From NCBI GenBank assembly GCA_958296025.1, contig OY282430.1, positions 682,001 through 746,000 of the forward strand: a stretch of DNA of 64,000 bases. Reading direction: 5' to 3'. Both the position numbers and the translations under genes were made by a program. How positions within the stretch are numbered: the stretch's first letter is position 1; each line of letters opens with the position of its first letter. The stretch is from an uncultured Pseudomonadales bacterium (GTDB lineage: Bacteria; Pseudomonadota; Gammaproteobacteria; Pseudomonadales; Azotimanducaceae). The notes under the pieces are model-generated. The model did not search any database. It was not told the origin of the DNA and saw only the letters and a program-made list of their open reading frames with translations. This document shows, piece by piece, positions 1 to 8,053 of this stretch.

Positions 1-258
1 GACGGCCTCGGAAACCCGATTGGGGCCGGCGACGACGATGACCGGCGGGCAGATCCTGCGGCCCCTCGGGGCCTTCAAGAGAGGCTCCCGGTCGATGGCC
101 TCGGGGTCGGCAAGGATGGCGTCGAAGGCGGTGAAGTCCCGCGCCGCCTTGCCGTTGGCTGGACTGCGGCCAGTTACTCGGTGGCCGCTTTTCCGCAAAG
201 ACCGGGAAAGCTCCGCCCGGTGGGCGGGGTCAGACCGGATGACTAACAGATGCGGCAT
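1..258 (-). CDS. Response-regulator receiver-like protein, N-terminal fragment
   Basis: An open frame of 86 codons runs off the left edge of the window. It starts at an ATG at 258. The N-terminus has the layout of a receiver domain: a hydrophobic first strand (MPHLLVIRSD) ending in an acidic residue at D10, and a second hydrophobic stretch ending at D51 (AFDAILAD), where the phospho-acceptor would lie. It follows dksA and gluQ on the same strand, a place where many gammaproteobacteria carry a two-component pair such as CbrAB; that comparison is inference. Only the receiver part is visible, so the output domain is unknown. The acidic pocket is not fully canonical and the call is tentative. Confidence 0.45.
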   Translation of the reverse strand, partial: MPHLLVIRSDPAHRAELSRSLRKSGHRVTGRSPANGKAARDFTAFDAILADPEAIDREPLLKAPRGRRICPPVIVVAGPNRVSEAV

Positions 259-371
259 GGCCGGCAGTGTAACAAAAAGCGCCGATGCGACTAGCGAAAA
301 AATGCCGGTGCGAATGGAAAAGGGACGGTGCGCTTTCCGCTAAGGCAACCAGCCCGCATCGGCCAAGCACC

Positions 372-1229
372 TTAGCGGATGGCGAAGACCCGGTCACGAT
401 GGCCTATGCGGCGGAGACCCCAATGCGCCACCGCCCAGCGGATCAAGCCCTCCAAATCAAGCTCTGGCGGTGACAGGCCGAGCAGGGCGAGGCTGGTGCG
501 TAAATTGGCCGACGGCTTGCGATCGTCGATGGCCGGTGCCTGGGTCTGCTTGGACCACTTCTCCTTGGCCGGATTCAGCAGCACGGGAATGTGCGCGTAG
601 GCCGGCGCTTTTTGGCCCAGCAGGCGCATGAGGAAAAGCTGTCGAGGGGTGTTTCCCAGCAGGTCCCGCCCGCGCAACACCCGCACGATGTCGGCGTCAC
701 CGTCGTCCACCGCGGTGGCCAGTTGATAGGCGAAGGGGCCGTCCCGGCGTTTTACCACGAAGTCTCCCGTCGTCTCGCCGAGTGGAAACCTTTGCTGGCC
801 TTGCGCCAAATCCGTGAACTCGCAAACCGCCTCATCCACCCGTACGCGCACGGCGGCTTCGGCAATGGACTTCCGGCGATGGCGGCAGCGCCCAGGATAG
901 ATCGAGTGGCCGCGCAGTTGCTTGCGCGAGCAAGTGCAGAAGAACACCGAGCCGGTCATGTGCAGCGTCGCCAAGGCGGCTGCGTAGCGTTCAAGGTGCT
1001 CGCTCTGCCGCTGCACGGCCCCGTCCCAGTGCAGGCCGTGTGCTTCAAGGGTGCGCAGTATGCTGTCCAGGGCGGCGGGATCGTTGCGCGGCTGGTCCAG
1101 GTCGTCCAAGCGCAGCCGCCATGCCAGCCCGTGGGCGCGGGCGTCCAGGAAGCTGGCTAGGGCGGTGTACAGGGAGCCGATGTGCAGCGGCCCTGTTGGG
1201 GACGGCGCGAAGCGCCCGGCGCCGGCCAC
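372..1229 (-). CDS. gluQ: Glutamyl-queuosine tRNA(Asp) synthetase
   Basis: GluQ-RS is a GluRS paralogue without an anticodon-binding domain. It loads glutamate onto the queuosine base of tRNA-Asp in the cytoplasm. The HIGH-type motif is PLHIGS near residues 14-19, the zinc-binding Cys cluster includes FCTCSRKQL and YPGRC, and the KMSKS-like motif is EKWSKQ near residue 220. The GTG at 1229 was chosen because it lies just after the dksA stop and gives the usual short lead into GRFAPSPTG. An in-frame ATG at 1289 would overlap dksA by 55 bp and has no close ribosome site. Length (285 aa) is normal for the family, and dksA-gluQ is a conserved pair. Confidence 0.93.
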   Translation of the reverse strand: MAGAGRFAPSPTGPLHIGSLYTALASFLDARAHGLAWRLRLDDLDQPRNDPAALDSILRTLEAHGLHWDGAVQRQSEHLERYAAALATLHMTGSVFFCTCSRKQLRGHSIYPGRCRHRRKSIAEAAVRVRVDEAVCEFTDLAQGQQRFPLGETTGDFVVKRRDGPFAYQLATAVDDGDADIVRVLRGRDLLGNTPRQLFLMRLLGQKAPAYAHIPVLLNPAKEKWSKQTQAPAIDDRKPSANLRTSLALLGLSPPELDLEGLIRWAVAHWGLRRIGHRDRVFAIR

Positions 1230-1234
1230 GGCTG

Positions 1235-1693
1235 TCAGCCGCGCAGTTGCCGCTCCTTGATTTCCGCCAAGGACTTGCAATCCACGCATTGGGTGGCGGT
1301 GGGCCGCGCCTCCAAGCGACGCAGGCCGATCTCCATGCCACAGGTTTCGCAGTAGCCGTAGTCCTGTTGGTCCAACTTTTCGATGGTCTGGTCGATCTTG
1401 CGGATCAGCTTGCGCTCCCGGTCCCGGGTGCGCAGCTCGATGGTGAACTCCTCCTCTTGAGTGGCGCGGTCGACCTGATCCGGGAAGTTGGTGGCCTCAT
1501 CCTGCATGTGATGCACGGTGCGGTCCACCTCCTCCATGAGATCGGTGCGCCACCGGGTCAGGATGGTGCGGAAGTGCTTGAGCTGCCCGGCGCTCATGTA
1601 GGCTTCGTTTTCCGCCGGCTGGTAAGCCGTGAAGCTGGTGAAAGGGGAATCCAACGATCCCGTGCCAAGGTGCCTTTGTGCTGTCTCCGCCAT
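1235..1693 (-). CDS. dksA: RNA polymerase-binding transcription factor DksA
   Basis: DksA binds in the secondary channel of RNA polymerase and works with ppGpp to repress rRNA promoters and activate amino acid genes. The 152-residue protein has the expected helical coiled-coil region, then a four-cysteine zinc finger (YCETCGMEIG and TQCVDCK) and the C-terminal helix ending RQLRG. Length and architecture match the canonical family, not the short DksA2 type lacking zinc ligands. gluQ follows directly on the same strand. Confidence 0.96.
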   Translation of the reverse strand: MAETAQRHLGTGSLDSPFTSFTAYQPAENEAYMSAGQLKHFRTILTRWRTDLMEEVDRTVHHMQDEATNFPDQVDRATQEEEFTIELRTRDRERKLIRKIDQTIEKLDQQDYGYCETCGMEIGLRRLEARPTATQCVDCKSLAEIKERQLRG

Positions 1694-1927
1694 TTTCCTT
1701 CATTCCGTATCGCTGCCGTTGCGCGACGCTTCGCATCGCCGTCCAACCGTCCCTTATACGATGGGGGGCGGCCAATCGAAGGGCGCGTAAACTACCAAAA
1801 CAAAAGTGGATTGACCATAAATGTTTGCCGGCAAAATGCGAACCAACCTCAGCCGCCAAAAAGCGGGTGAACCGGCTGCCGCGACCGGCTTGGATGCGGT
1901 CGGGGCGGTGGCCCTGCAGCGGCTGCC
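1694..1927. promoter_or_regulatory. Divergent promoter region between dksA and sfsA
   Basis: This 234-bp stretch separates the divergent dksA and sfsA starts and must carry promoters for both. It is more AT-rich around 1795-1830 than its flanks. No clear -35/-10 pair or operator was recognised and no further gene is apparent. Confidence 0.3.
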
Positions 1928-2716
1928 GTGATCTACGATCCACCCCTTGTGGAGGGGCGCTTGGTGCGCCGACATCAGCGCTTTCTGGCGGATGTGGAGT
2001 TGGCCGACGGCGCCTTGCTGCGGACGCATTGCCCCAACACCGGCGCCATGACCGGCTGTTCCGAGCCGGGCAGCCAAGTGTGGCTGTGGGATTCCGGCAA
2101 TCCGCAGCGCAAGTACCGGCACACCTTGGAATTGGTCGCCTCCGAGGAGCATCTCGTCTGCGTCAACACGGCCCGGGCCAACCAGGTGTTCGCCGCCGCA
2201 CTGCGGGAAGGCGGGGTGCCGCCTCTCGCCGGCTATGCGCAGCTGCGGCGGGAGCCGGGGATTCCGGGCGGCAAGGGACGCTTCGACTTCCTGCTGTCGG
2301 ACCCGGTGCGCGGCGACTGCTACGTTGAATTGAAGTGCCTCACCCTGAGCTTGGGCGGTGGCTGCGGCGCCTTCCCGGACGCCAACAGCGAACGCGCCCT
2401 CGCCCACGCACTGGCGTTGCGGCGGGTGCTGACCTTTCCCGAGGGAGCGCCAGCGAAGATGTCCGCCGGGCGAGACCCAGAAGCGGCCTCGGGGCGGAGG
2501 CGGGCTCTTCCTCGCCGCCGGGCGGTGCTGGTCTTCTGCGTGATGCACAACGGCGTTCGCGTCGCCACCACCGCCGATGGCGTTCAACCGGCCTACGGGC
2601 GGCAGGTTCGCGCCGCCATGGCGGACGGCGTGGAGGTTTTGGCTTGGCGCTGCGCGGTCAGTCCACGGGGCCTGTGCTTGAACGGCCCCTTGCCCTTCGT
2701 CAGCCCTTGGGCTTAG
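1928..2716 (+). CDS. sfsA: SfsA family DNA-binding/nuclease-like protein
   Basis: SfsA was first described as a sugar fermentation stimulation protein. It has an OB-like N-terminal domain and a PD-(D/E)XK-like C-terminal domain. Here the N-terminus (LVEGRLVRRHQRFLADVEL), the CPNTGAM segment, GRFDFLL and the YVELKCLTL core are all present. The usual G-FPDA-SER motif appears as GAFPDANSER. The start is a GTG at 1928. At 262 aa it is longer than the usual ~235: an Arg/Gly/Pro-rich segment of roughly 25 residues (about 2440-2520) sits between the helix after FPDA-SER and the strand RRAVLVFCV. The gene is divergent from dksA and convergent with the kinase at 2738. Confidence 0.9.
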   Translation: MIYDPPLVEGRLVRRHQRFLADVELADGALLRTHCPNTGAMTGCSEPGSQVWLWDSGNPQRKYRHTLELVASEEHLVCVNTARANQVFAAALREGGVPPLAGYAQLRREPGIPGGKGRFDFLLSDPVRGDCYVELKCLTLSLGGGCGAFPDANSERALAHALALRRVLTFPEGAPAKMSAGRDPEAASGRRRALPRRRAVLVFCVMHNGVRVATTADGVQPAYGRQVRAAMADGVEVLAWRCAVSPRGLCLNGPLPFVSPWA

Positions 2717-2737
2717 CCGGCCATCGCTTGCGCCTGT

Positions 2738-3760
2738 CTAACGGCCCTTGAAGTCCGTGAGCACTCGGAGGTAGTCCTCCGCCCGGCGCAAGCGGGCACC
2801 GTAGTGCCGCACGAGGGCGGCGGCGGCGTAGTTGCCGAAGCGGGCGGCTTCCAGCTCCGCCATGCCGGTGCCCAAGCCGTATAGGCAGGCGCCGGCGTAC
2901 ATGTCCCCGGCGCCGGTGGTGTCCACCGCCTTCGCTGGAAACCCAGCCACTTCCTTGGCCTTGCCCTTGACTACGCTCAGGCTTCCGCGCTTCCCCAACG
3001 TCAGGTAGCAGACCCGGCCGATGTCCTTCAATTCGGCAATGGCCACATCCAGCCGATCCGTCTTCGCCCACGTCAGGGCCTCCTCCTCGTTGCAGAACAG
3101 CCAGTGTACGCCGTTGCCAAGCGTTCGCGCCAAGCCCTCACGAAAGGACTCCACCATGCTCGGGTCGGACAGGCTGACTGCTGTGGCCACGCCCTGTTGT
3201 TCAGCCAGTTGCCGGGCGCTGACGGCGGCTTCAAGGCTTGCCGGTGACGAGCTTAAGTAACCTTCAACGTACAGTGTGCGGGCGTTGGCCAAGGCACTTT
3301 CGTCGATTGCGTCGCCAGCCAGTTGGCTGGACACGCCGAGAAAGGTGTTCATGGAGCGTTCGGCGTCCTTGGTGATCAGCACCAGCGAGACGCCGGATCG
3401 CCCCTTCGGGACGGCGGCGTTGCTGTTGGTGGCAATGCCGGCGGCGGCCAGATCGTCCAGGAAATGCCGGCCCACCGCGTCGTCCGCCACCCGGCAGGCG
3501 TAGCAGGCCCTTCCGCCGAAGCCCTGCACCGCCATCATCGTGTTGGCGGCGGAGCCGCCGCTCATGCGTCGTGGGCGCAGCCCTTGCAAGTCCGCTTCCA
3601 AGGCGCTCAGGCGGTCCTCATCCACCAAGGTCATGTGCCCCTTGGCGATGTCGTGCCTACGCAAAAAACCTTCGTCCACCCGGTACTCCGTATCCACCAA
3701 GGCGTTGCCGAGGCCATAGACGTCGTAGGTCGGGTGGACTGCAGGCGTCGATCTGCTCAT
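2738..3760 (-). CDS. PfkB-family carbohydrate/nucleoside kinase (adenosine kinase-like)
   Basis: A 340-aa ribokinase/PfkB-family kinase that transfers phosphate from ATP to a sugar or nucleoside hydroxyl. Visible signatures are the N-terminal YGLGNALVD strand, the glycine-rich GGSAANTM motif, and the C-terminal DTTGAGDMYAGA motif with the catalytic Asp and anion hole. The pattern resembles the proteobacterial adenosine kinase-like branch, but the substrate cannot be assigned from motifs alone. The ATG at 3760 starts the conserved domain after a short leader; the open frame upstream overlaps hemL and looks spurious. It lies 43 bp downstream of hemL on the same strand. Confidence 0.85.
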   Translation of the reverse strand: MSRSTPAVHPTYDVYGLGNALVDTEYRVDEGFLRRHDIAKGHMTLVDEDRLSALEADLQGLRPRRMSGGSAANTMMAVQGFGGRACYACRVADDAVGRHFLDDLAAAGIATNSNAAVPKGRSGVSLVLITKDAERSMNTFLGVSSQLAGDAIDESALANARTLYVEGYLSSSPASLEAAVSARQLAEQQGVATAVSLSDPSMVESFREGLARTLGNGVHWLFCNEEEALTWAKTDRLDVAIAELKDIGRVCYLTLGKRGSLSVVKGKAKEVAGFPAKAVDTTGAGDMYAGACLYGLGTGMAELEAARFGNYAAAALVRHYGARLRRAEDYLRVLTDFKGR

Positions 3761-3803
3761 GGGCTGCCGGTCTGCCGAGGGCCTGATAACAGGATTCCGC
3801 CAA

Positions 3804-5084
3804 CTAGATGGCGGCCAAGGCGCCATCGGCGGCGGCCAGGGTGGCGTCCAGCACGTCTTGGCTGTGTTGGGCGCCGAGGAATCCCACCTCGAAGGCGCTC
3901 GGCGCCAAGTACACCCCCCGCTCCAGCATGGCGTGGAAGAAGCGGGCGAAGGCGTCGCTGTTGGCGTTGGCGACATGCTCGAAGGCGGTGACCCGCTCCG
4001 GCGCATCAAAGAAAATGCTGAACATGCCGCAGACTTGATTTACCGTAGCCCGCCGCCCGTGCCGTACGCACAACGCCCGCAACTCCGCAGCGAAGGTGTC
4101 CGTGCGCTCCTCCAAGGCGACGTAGAAATCGTCGTTCAGGGCATCCAGCATGGCGATGCCGGCGGCGGCGGTCAAGGGATTGCCGGACAGGGTGCCGGCC
4201 TGATAGACGCCCCCGTCCGGGGCCAGATGGTCCATGATGTCCCGCCGCCCGCCCAAGGCGCCCACGGGCAAGCCGCCGCCGATGACCTTGCCCAGAGTGG
4301 TGAGGTCCGGCATCACCCCATAGCGGGCTTGGGCGCCGCCTAGGGCGACTCGGAAGCCGGTCATCACCTCGTCGAAAATCAGTAGGCTGCCGTCTTCTTG
4401 GGTGGATTGGCGGATGCTTTCCAAGAAGCCCGGCAGGGGTGGCACACAGCCCATGTTGCCGGCTACCGGCTCCAGGATGAGACAGGCGATGCGCCCCGCA
4501 TAGGCGGCGTAGGCCCGCCGCACCGCCCCGGCGTCATTGAACGGCAGGGTCAAGGTTTGCGAGGCGATGGCTTCCGGCACCCCAGGAGAATTGGGGATGC
4601 CTAGGGTCAGCACTCCGGAGCCGGCCTTCGCCAGCAGGGAATCCGAATGGCCGTGGTAGCAGCCTTGGAACTTGACGATGAGGTCCCGGCCGGTGAAGCC
4701 CCGGGCGAGACGAATGGCCGTCATGGTGGCTTCCGTGCCGGAGTTGACTAGGCGCACCTTCTCCACGCCGGGCACTGCGGCGACAATGCGCTCGGCGAGC
4801 TCGATCTCCAATTCCGTCGGGGCGCCGAACCCCAAGGCCAATTGGGCCTGCTTGCGAATGGCCGCCACCACATCGGGATGCCGGTGGCCGAGAATCATCG
4901 GCCCCCAGGAAGAAACGTAGTCGATGTAGCGGTTGCCATCCACATCCTCAAGCCAGGCGCCTTCGCCGGAGCGGAGGAATACCGGCTCTCCGCCGACGCC
5001 CTTGAAGGCCCGCACGGGGGAGTTGACGCCGCCCGGAATGAAGCGTCGCGCCCGCTCGATCAATTGCTCGGACTTAGCCCGCAT
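3804..5084 (-). CDS. hemL: Glutamate-1-semialdehyde 2,1-aminomutase
   Basis: A PLP enzyme that converts glutamate-1-semialdehyde to 5-aminolevulinate, the second step of the C5 route to heme. The N-terminus (IPGGVNSPVRAFKGVGG) is diagnostic for HemL. The PLP lysine sits in TLGKVIGGGLPVG, preceded by the LIFDEVMTGFR Asp motif. The 426-aa length is typical. It lies 90 bp downstream of the hemJ-like gene, so two heme-biosynthesis genes are adjacent. Confidence 0.97.
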   Translation of the reverse strand: MRAKSEQLIERARRFIPGGVNSPVRAFKGVGGEPVFLRSGEGAWLEDVDGNRYIDYVSSWGPMILGHRHPDVVAAIRKQAQLALGFGAPTELEIELAERIVAAVPGVEKVRLVNSGTEATMTAIRLARGFTGRDLIVKFQGCYHGHSDSLLAKAGSGVLTLGIPNSPGVPEAIASQTLTLPFNDAGAVRRAYAAYAGRIACLILEPVAGNMGCVPPLPGFLESIRQSTQEDGSLLIFDEVMTGFRVALGGAQARYGVMPDLTTLGKVIGGGLPVGALGGRRDIMDHLAPDGGVYQAGTLSGNPLTAAAGIAMLDALNDDFYVALEERTDTFAAELRALCVRHGRRATVNQVCGMFSIFFDAPERVTAFEHVANANSDAFARFFHAMLERGVYLAPSAFEVGFLGAQHSQDVLDATLAAADGALAAI

Positions 5085-5174
5085 AGTTCACCAAGCGGCT
5101 GAGTGATTCGTGGAACGCCTGCAATGGCGGCCAACCTGCAAACACAACGCGATGACCGCCCCCGCAACGCCCCC

Positions 5175-5606
5175 TCAAAAGGGTTTGACGACCGCCAGCA
5201 CGACGATCAACACCAAGGCCAGAGTGGGTGCCTCGTTGAACAGGCGCAGGAAGCGTTCGCTTTTTGGGCTCTCGCCCGCCGCCAGCCCGCGCATGATGCG
5301 CCGACAGTAGTGCTGATAGCCGACCAAGCCGATGACCAACGCGACCTTGAGCCACAGCCAAGGGCTGCGTCCATAGGCGTCCCAAGTCAAGGCCAGGCTG
5401 CACAGGCCGAACAGCAACGTGGCCAGCATGGCCGGGGTCATGATGATGCGGTACAGCTTCGCCTCCATGACGGCGAAGCGGTCCCGACCGATCTTGTCGT
5501 CTGCCCCGGCGTGGTAAACGAACAGGCGGGGCAGGTAGAACAGGCCGGCAAACCAGCACACCGCGGCGATGATGTGGATGGCCTTGATCCAGAGAATTCC
5601 GTTCAT
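5175..5606 (-). CDS. hemJ: Protoporphyrinogen oxidase HemJ-like membrane protein
   Basis: HemJ oxidises protoporphyrinogen IX to protoporphyrin IX in the inner membrane. This 143-aa protein has four predicted membrane segments. It carries the family N-terminus (LWIKAIHIIAAVCWFAGLFY) with the conserved His, the motif EAKLYRIIMTPAM, and the C-terminal FNEAPTLALVLIVVLAVVKPF region. The ATG at 5606 gives the usual start. A longer frame to 5663 would overlap hflX. It sits between hflX (10 bp upstream) and hemL, supporting a heme role. Confidence 0.88.
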   Translation of the reverse strand: MNGILWIKAIHIIAAVCWFAGLFYLPRLFVYHAGADDKIGRDRFAVMEAKLYRIIMTPAMLATLLFGLCSLALTWDAYGRSPWLWLKVALVIGLVGYQHYCRRIMRGLAAGESPKSERFLRLFNEAPTLALVLIVVLAVVKPF

Positions 5607-5616
5607 TCGCCATTCT

Positions 5617-6969
5617 CTAGTTGATGCCCGCGGCACTGCGCTGTTGGTCCGCCGCCATGCCAACGAACGGCGGCGTTTTGCCTTCCGCGGCGCGGCGTGC
5701 GGGCTGCGGCGCGGCGTCCAGGTCGCAGCGCAGCCGGGCCATCAGGCGTTTGTCGCCGCGCACCGTTAGGCGCAGTTCGCCGTCGCCGTCGCTGGTTTCG
5801 TCAACAACGGCGCCGGCGGCGTAGAGCCAAGCGCGGGTGCTGCCCGCCCAAGCCGGAAGCCGAACCTCAAAGGGCGTATGGACGCCGAGCATTTGTCCGA
5901 TTTGGGTGCGCAGTTGATCCAAGCCGATGCCTTTGACGGCGCTGATGGGCAAGAGGTTTGGCGTCGCTGCAGGTGCTGGCGGATTCGCCAGGTCGCACTT
6001 GTTCAGCACGTTGAGGCGCGGGATGGCTTGTGCGCCGATCTCCTTCAGCACCCCTTCGACATCCTCGATGCGCCGCTCCAGGTCTGCAGCGGCGGCGTCT
6101 AGGACATGGATCAACAGGTCCGCTTCGATCACCTCCTCCAAGGTCGCCTTGAAGGCGTCGATGAGGGTGTGGGGCAGGCGGCTGACGAAGCCCACGGTGT
6201 CGGCCAACACCAATTCGCCGGCGCCCGGCACCAGCAGCCGCCGCAAGGTGGGGTCCAAGGTGGCGAACAGTTTGTCCTCGGCCCCGACCGCGGCGTTGGT
6301 CAGCGCATTGAACAGGGTGGATTTGCCAGCGTTGGTGTAGCCCACCAGAGCGACCGTGGTGATGCCTGAACGGTCGCGCCGCCAGCGGCCCCGTTGCCGC
6401 CGCCGCACCACTTGCCGCAGCCGGGCTTGCACCGTCTTGATGCGCCCCTCCAGCATTCGCTGGTCTAGTTCAAGCTGCTTCTCGCCGCCGCCGCGCAGGC
6501 CGATGCCGCCCTTTTGCCGGTCCAGGTGGCTCCAGCCGCGCACCAGCCTGGTGTGGGCGTGCTTGAGTTGGGCGAGCTCCACCTGCAACTGCCCCTCAAA
6601 GGTGCGGGCGCGGGCGGCGAAGATGTGGATGATGAGTTCGGCGCGGCTCATCACCCGGCAGTGCAAAGCCTCTTCCAGATTGCGCTGCTGAGCGGCGGAC
6701 AGGTCGTTGTTGACCAAAAGCAAGTCGGCTTCGCACTGGCGTAACGCCCGCCGCAGCTCATCCACCTTGCCTGGCCCCACCAACCAACGCGGATGTTGAC
6801 TGCGGCGCTTGGCCACCAGCACATCGACGACTTGAACGTCGGCGGAGCGGGCCAGCTCGCCGGCCTCCGCCAAGTCGAAGCCCGCCGCGTCGCCGAACTC
6901 CACATGCAGCAGGAGGGCGCAACGCCCGGTTGGCCGCCGATCAATGAAGAGCTTGACGTCTGTGTTCAT
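5617..6969 (-). CDS. hflX: Ribosome-associated GTPase HflX
   Basis: HflX binds the 50S subunit and splits stalled ribosomes in stress. The 450-aa protein has the N-terminal HflX domain, the glycine-rich GGIGLRGGGEKQLE linker, then the G domain with G1 GYTNAGKST, G3 ADTVGF, and G4 NKCD. The start ATG at 6969 gives MNTDVKLF. hfq lies 176 bp upstream on the same strand, the usual hfq-hflX order. hemJ follows after 10 bp. Confidence 0.96.
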   Translation of the reverse strand: MNTDVKLFIDRRPTGRCALLLHVEFGDAAGFDLAEAGELARSADVQVVDVLVAKRRSQHPRWLVGPGKVDELRRALRQCEADLLLVNNDLSAAQQRNLEEALHCRVMSRAELIIHIFAARARTFEGQLQVELAQLKHAHTRLVRGWSHLDRQKGGIGLRGGGEKQLELDQRMLEGRIKTVQARLRQVVRRRQRGRWRRDRSGITTVALVGYTNAGKSTLFNALTNAAVGAEDKLFATLDPTLRRLLVPGAGELVLADTVGFVSRLPHTLIDAFKATLEEVIEADLLIHVLDAAAADLERRIEDVEGVLKEIGAQAIPRLNVLNKCDLANPPAPAATPNLLPISAVKGIGLDQLRTQIGQMLGVHTPFEVRLPAWAGSTRAWLYAAGAVVDETSDGDGELRLTVRGDKRLMARLRCDLDAAPQPARRAAEGKTPPFVGMAADQQRSAAGIN

Positions 6970-7145
6970 GCATGCATCTAGGCTAGTCGGCGGCGAAGCC
7001 CCGAGCGGGCGACAAGCCCGGCCTCAAGCCCAATCCATTTGCCGCCGGCGCCCCCCGCTTCGGCAATCCGACAGGTGCCAGCTGGTTTTCAATCCGCATC
7101 CGGCGCCAAGTTGTGCTTCCGCCCCCGCACGGCTATTTTCGTTGC

Positions 7146-7373
7146 CTAACCTTCACGGGTGGCGATCTGAACGGAGCGGGATGGCACCACCGTGGAAATG
7201 GCGTGCTTGTACACCATTTGGTTGACCGAGTTGCGCAGCACGATGACGTACTGGTCAAAGGACTCGATGCGCCCCTGCAACTTGATGCCGCTGGTCAAGT
7301 AAACGGAAACGGGCACCCGCTCGCTACGCAGCTTATTGAGATAGGCGTCTTGCACGGTGACTCCTTTTGCCAT
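7146..7373 (-). CDS. hfq: RNA chaperone Hfq
   Basis: Hfq forms a hexameric Sm-fold ring that pairs small RNAs with mRNAs. The 75-aa product has Sm1 ([19 protein letters not shown]) and the Sm2 signature MVYKHAIST with the conserved YKHA. The ATG at 7373 was chosen because AAGGAGG lies five bases upstream; an in-frame ATG at 7397 has no such site. The C-terminal tail is short, ending SVQIATREG. Confidence 0.97.
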   Translation of the reverse strand: MAKGVTVQDAYLNKLRSERVPVSVYLTSGIKLQGRIESFDQYVIVLRNSVNQMVYKHAISTVVPSRSVQIATREG

Positions 7374-7484
7374 GATCGCCTCCTTGTCGCCGGCCATACG
7401 ATACCAGTTTTCCGCCGCACTGGAACAGGCGAATCTTGCGGCCGGCGATGGCGTGGCCGAAGTGGAAGAGGGCCGGGAAATGGG

Positions 7485-7512
7485 TTGACATCGCGCCGCC
7501 GAGGACTAAACT
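7485..7512 (+). promoter_or_regulatory. Sigma-70 type promoter for the tRNA-Val/tRNA-Asp pair
   Basis: TTGACA at 7485-7490 and TAAACT at 7507-7512 are separated by 16 bp and end 19 bp before the tRNA-Val gene. This is a near-consensus promoter in the right place and orientation. Confidence 0.7.
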
Positions 7513-7531
7513 GGCCCTTCCTGCAAACAAG

Positions 7532-7607
7532 GGGTGTTTAGCTCAGTTGGGAGAGCGACGGCCTTACAAGCCGTAGGTCGCAGGTTCGACCCCTGCAACA
7601 CCCACCA
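7532..7607 (+). tRNA. tRNA-Val (TAC)
   Basis: The acceptor stem GGGTGTT pairs with AACACCC. The D arm contains TAGCTCAGTTGGGAGAGC, the anticodon loop is CTTACAA with anticodon TAC (reads GUA), and the T loop is GTTCGAC. The CCA end is encoded at 7605-7607. It is cotranscribed with the tRNA-Asp gene 20 bp downstream. Confidence 0.96.
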
Positions 7608-7627
7608 GCTCGCCTTTGCGGGAACAC

Positions 7628-7704
7628 GGAGCGGTAGTTCAGCTGGTTAGAATATCGGCCTGTCACGCCGGAGGTCGCGGGTTCGAATCCCGTCCGCTCC
7701 GCCA
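7628..7704 (+). tRNA. tRNA-Asp (GTC)
   Basis: The acceptor stem GGAGCGG pairs with CCGCTCC. The anticodon loop CTGTCAC carries anticodon GTC, and the T arm holds GGTTCGAATCC. CCA is encoded at 7702-7704. The last 10 nt begin a direct repeat that recurs at 13450, so this gene appears to be the insertion site of a genomic island. The substrate of the gluQ product in this window is tRNA-Asp. Confidence 0.97.
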
Positions 7705-7789
7705 TAGCCATTCTGGATTTTTGGGCTTTTTTGCCCGGAATTCGCCGCTTTCCCGATGCGCTAAAATCCAGGAACTCCATTAAAATCAA
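7695..7789 (+). repeat. Direct repeat, left copy (attL-like) of the tRNA-Asp island
   Basis: This 95-bp segment starts in the last 10 nt of tRNA-Asp and aligns without gaps to 13450-13544 with 7 mismatches by eye. It contains GGGCTTTTTTGCCC, a short hairpin that could also act as the tRNA terminator. The two copies bracket 5.8 kb of accessory genes, as expected for an element integrated at a tRNA 3' end. Confidence 0.8.
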
Positions 7790-8053
7790 TACGCTGACGA
7801 TTCGCCCGCCTGTTGGTTAGGTTTCGCATTTTGAATGGGCGGCGCACGGCGATGCGCCCCATTTTAGGTTAGAATCCCTCCCTCCTCTCCGCCCAACCGC
7901 AGCGTTGCCGAAAGAAGCAGGGGCCGAATGTTGATTTGGAACTGAAGGTCGGTCGCACTTGAACGGCGTCGGTGGGCAGACGGTGGAAAACGCGGGGCCG
8001 GCATTCGGGCCGCTTAAGCGGAAAAGGGCAAATTCAAGCAGGGCCATACTGAC
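7790..8053. other. Non-coding stretch at island left end
   Basis: No convincing gene is visible between the left repeat and the methyltransferase. Open frames on the minus strand here overlap the methyltransferase and look like shadows. A GC-rich palindromic stretch occurs near 7842-7860. Confidence 0.3.

Noticed and set aside
7866-7895. Sequence resembling a tRNA T-arm and 3' end (AGGTTAGAATCCC...CTCTCCGCC)
   Set aside because: Only one short segment matches; no D arm, anticodon arm or pairing acceptor stem is present. It may be a chance or very old tRNA-Ser-like remnant.
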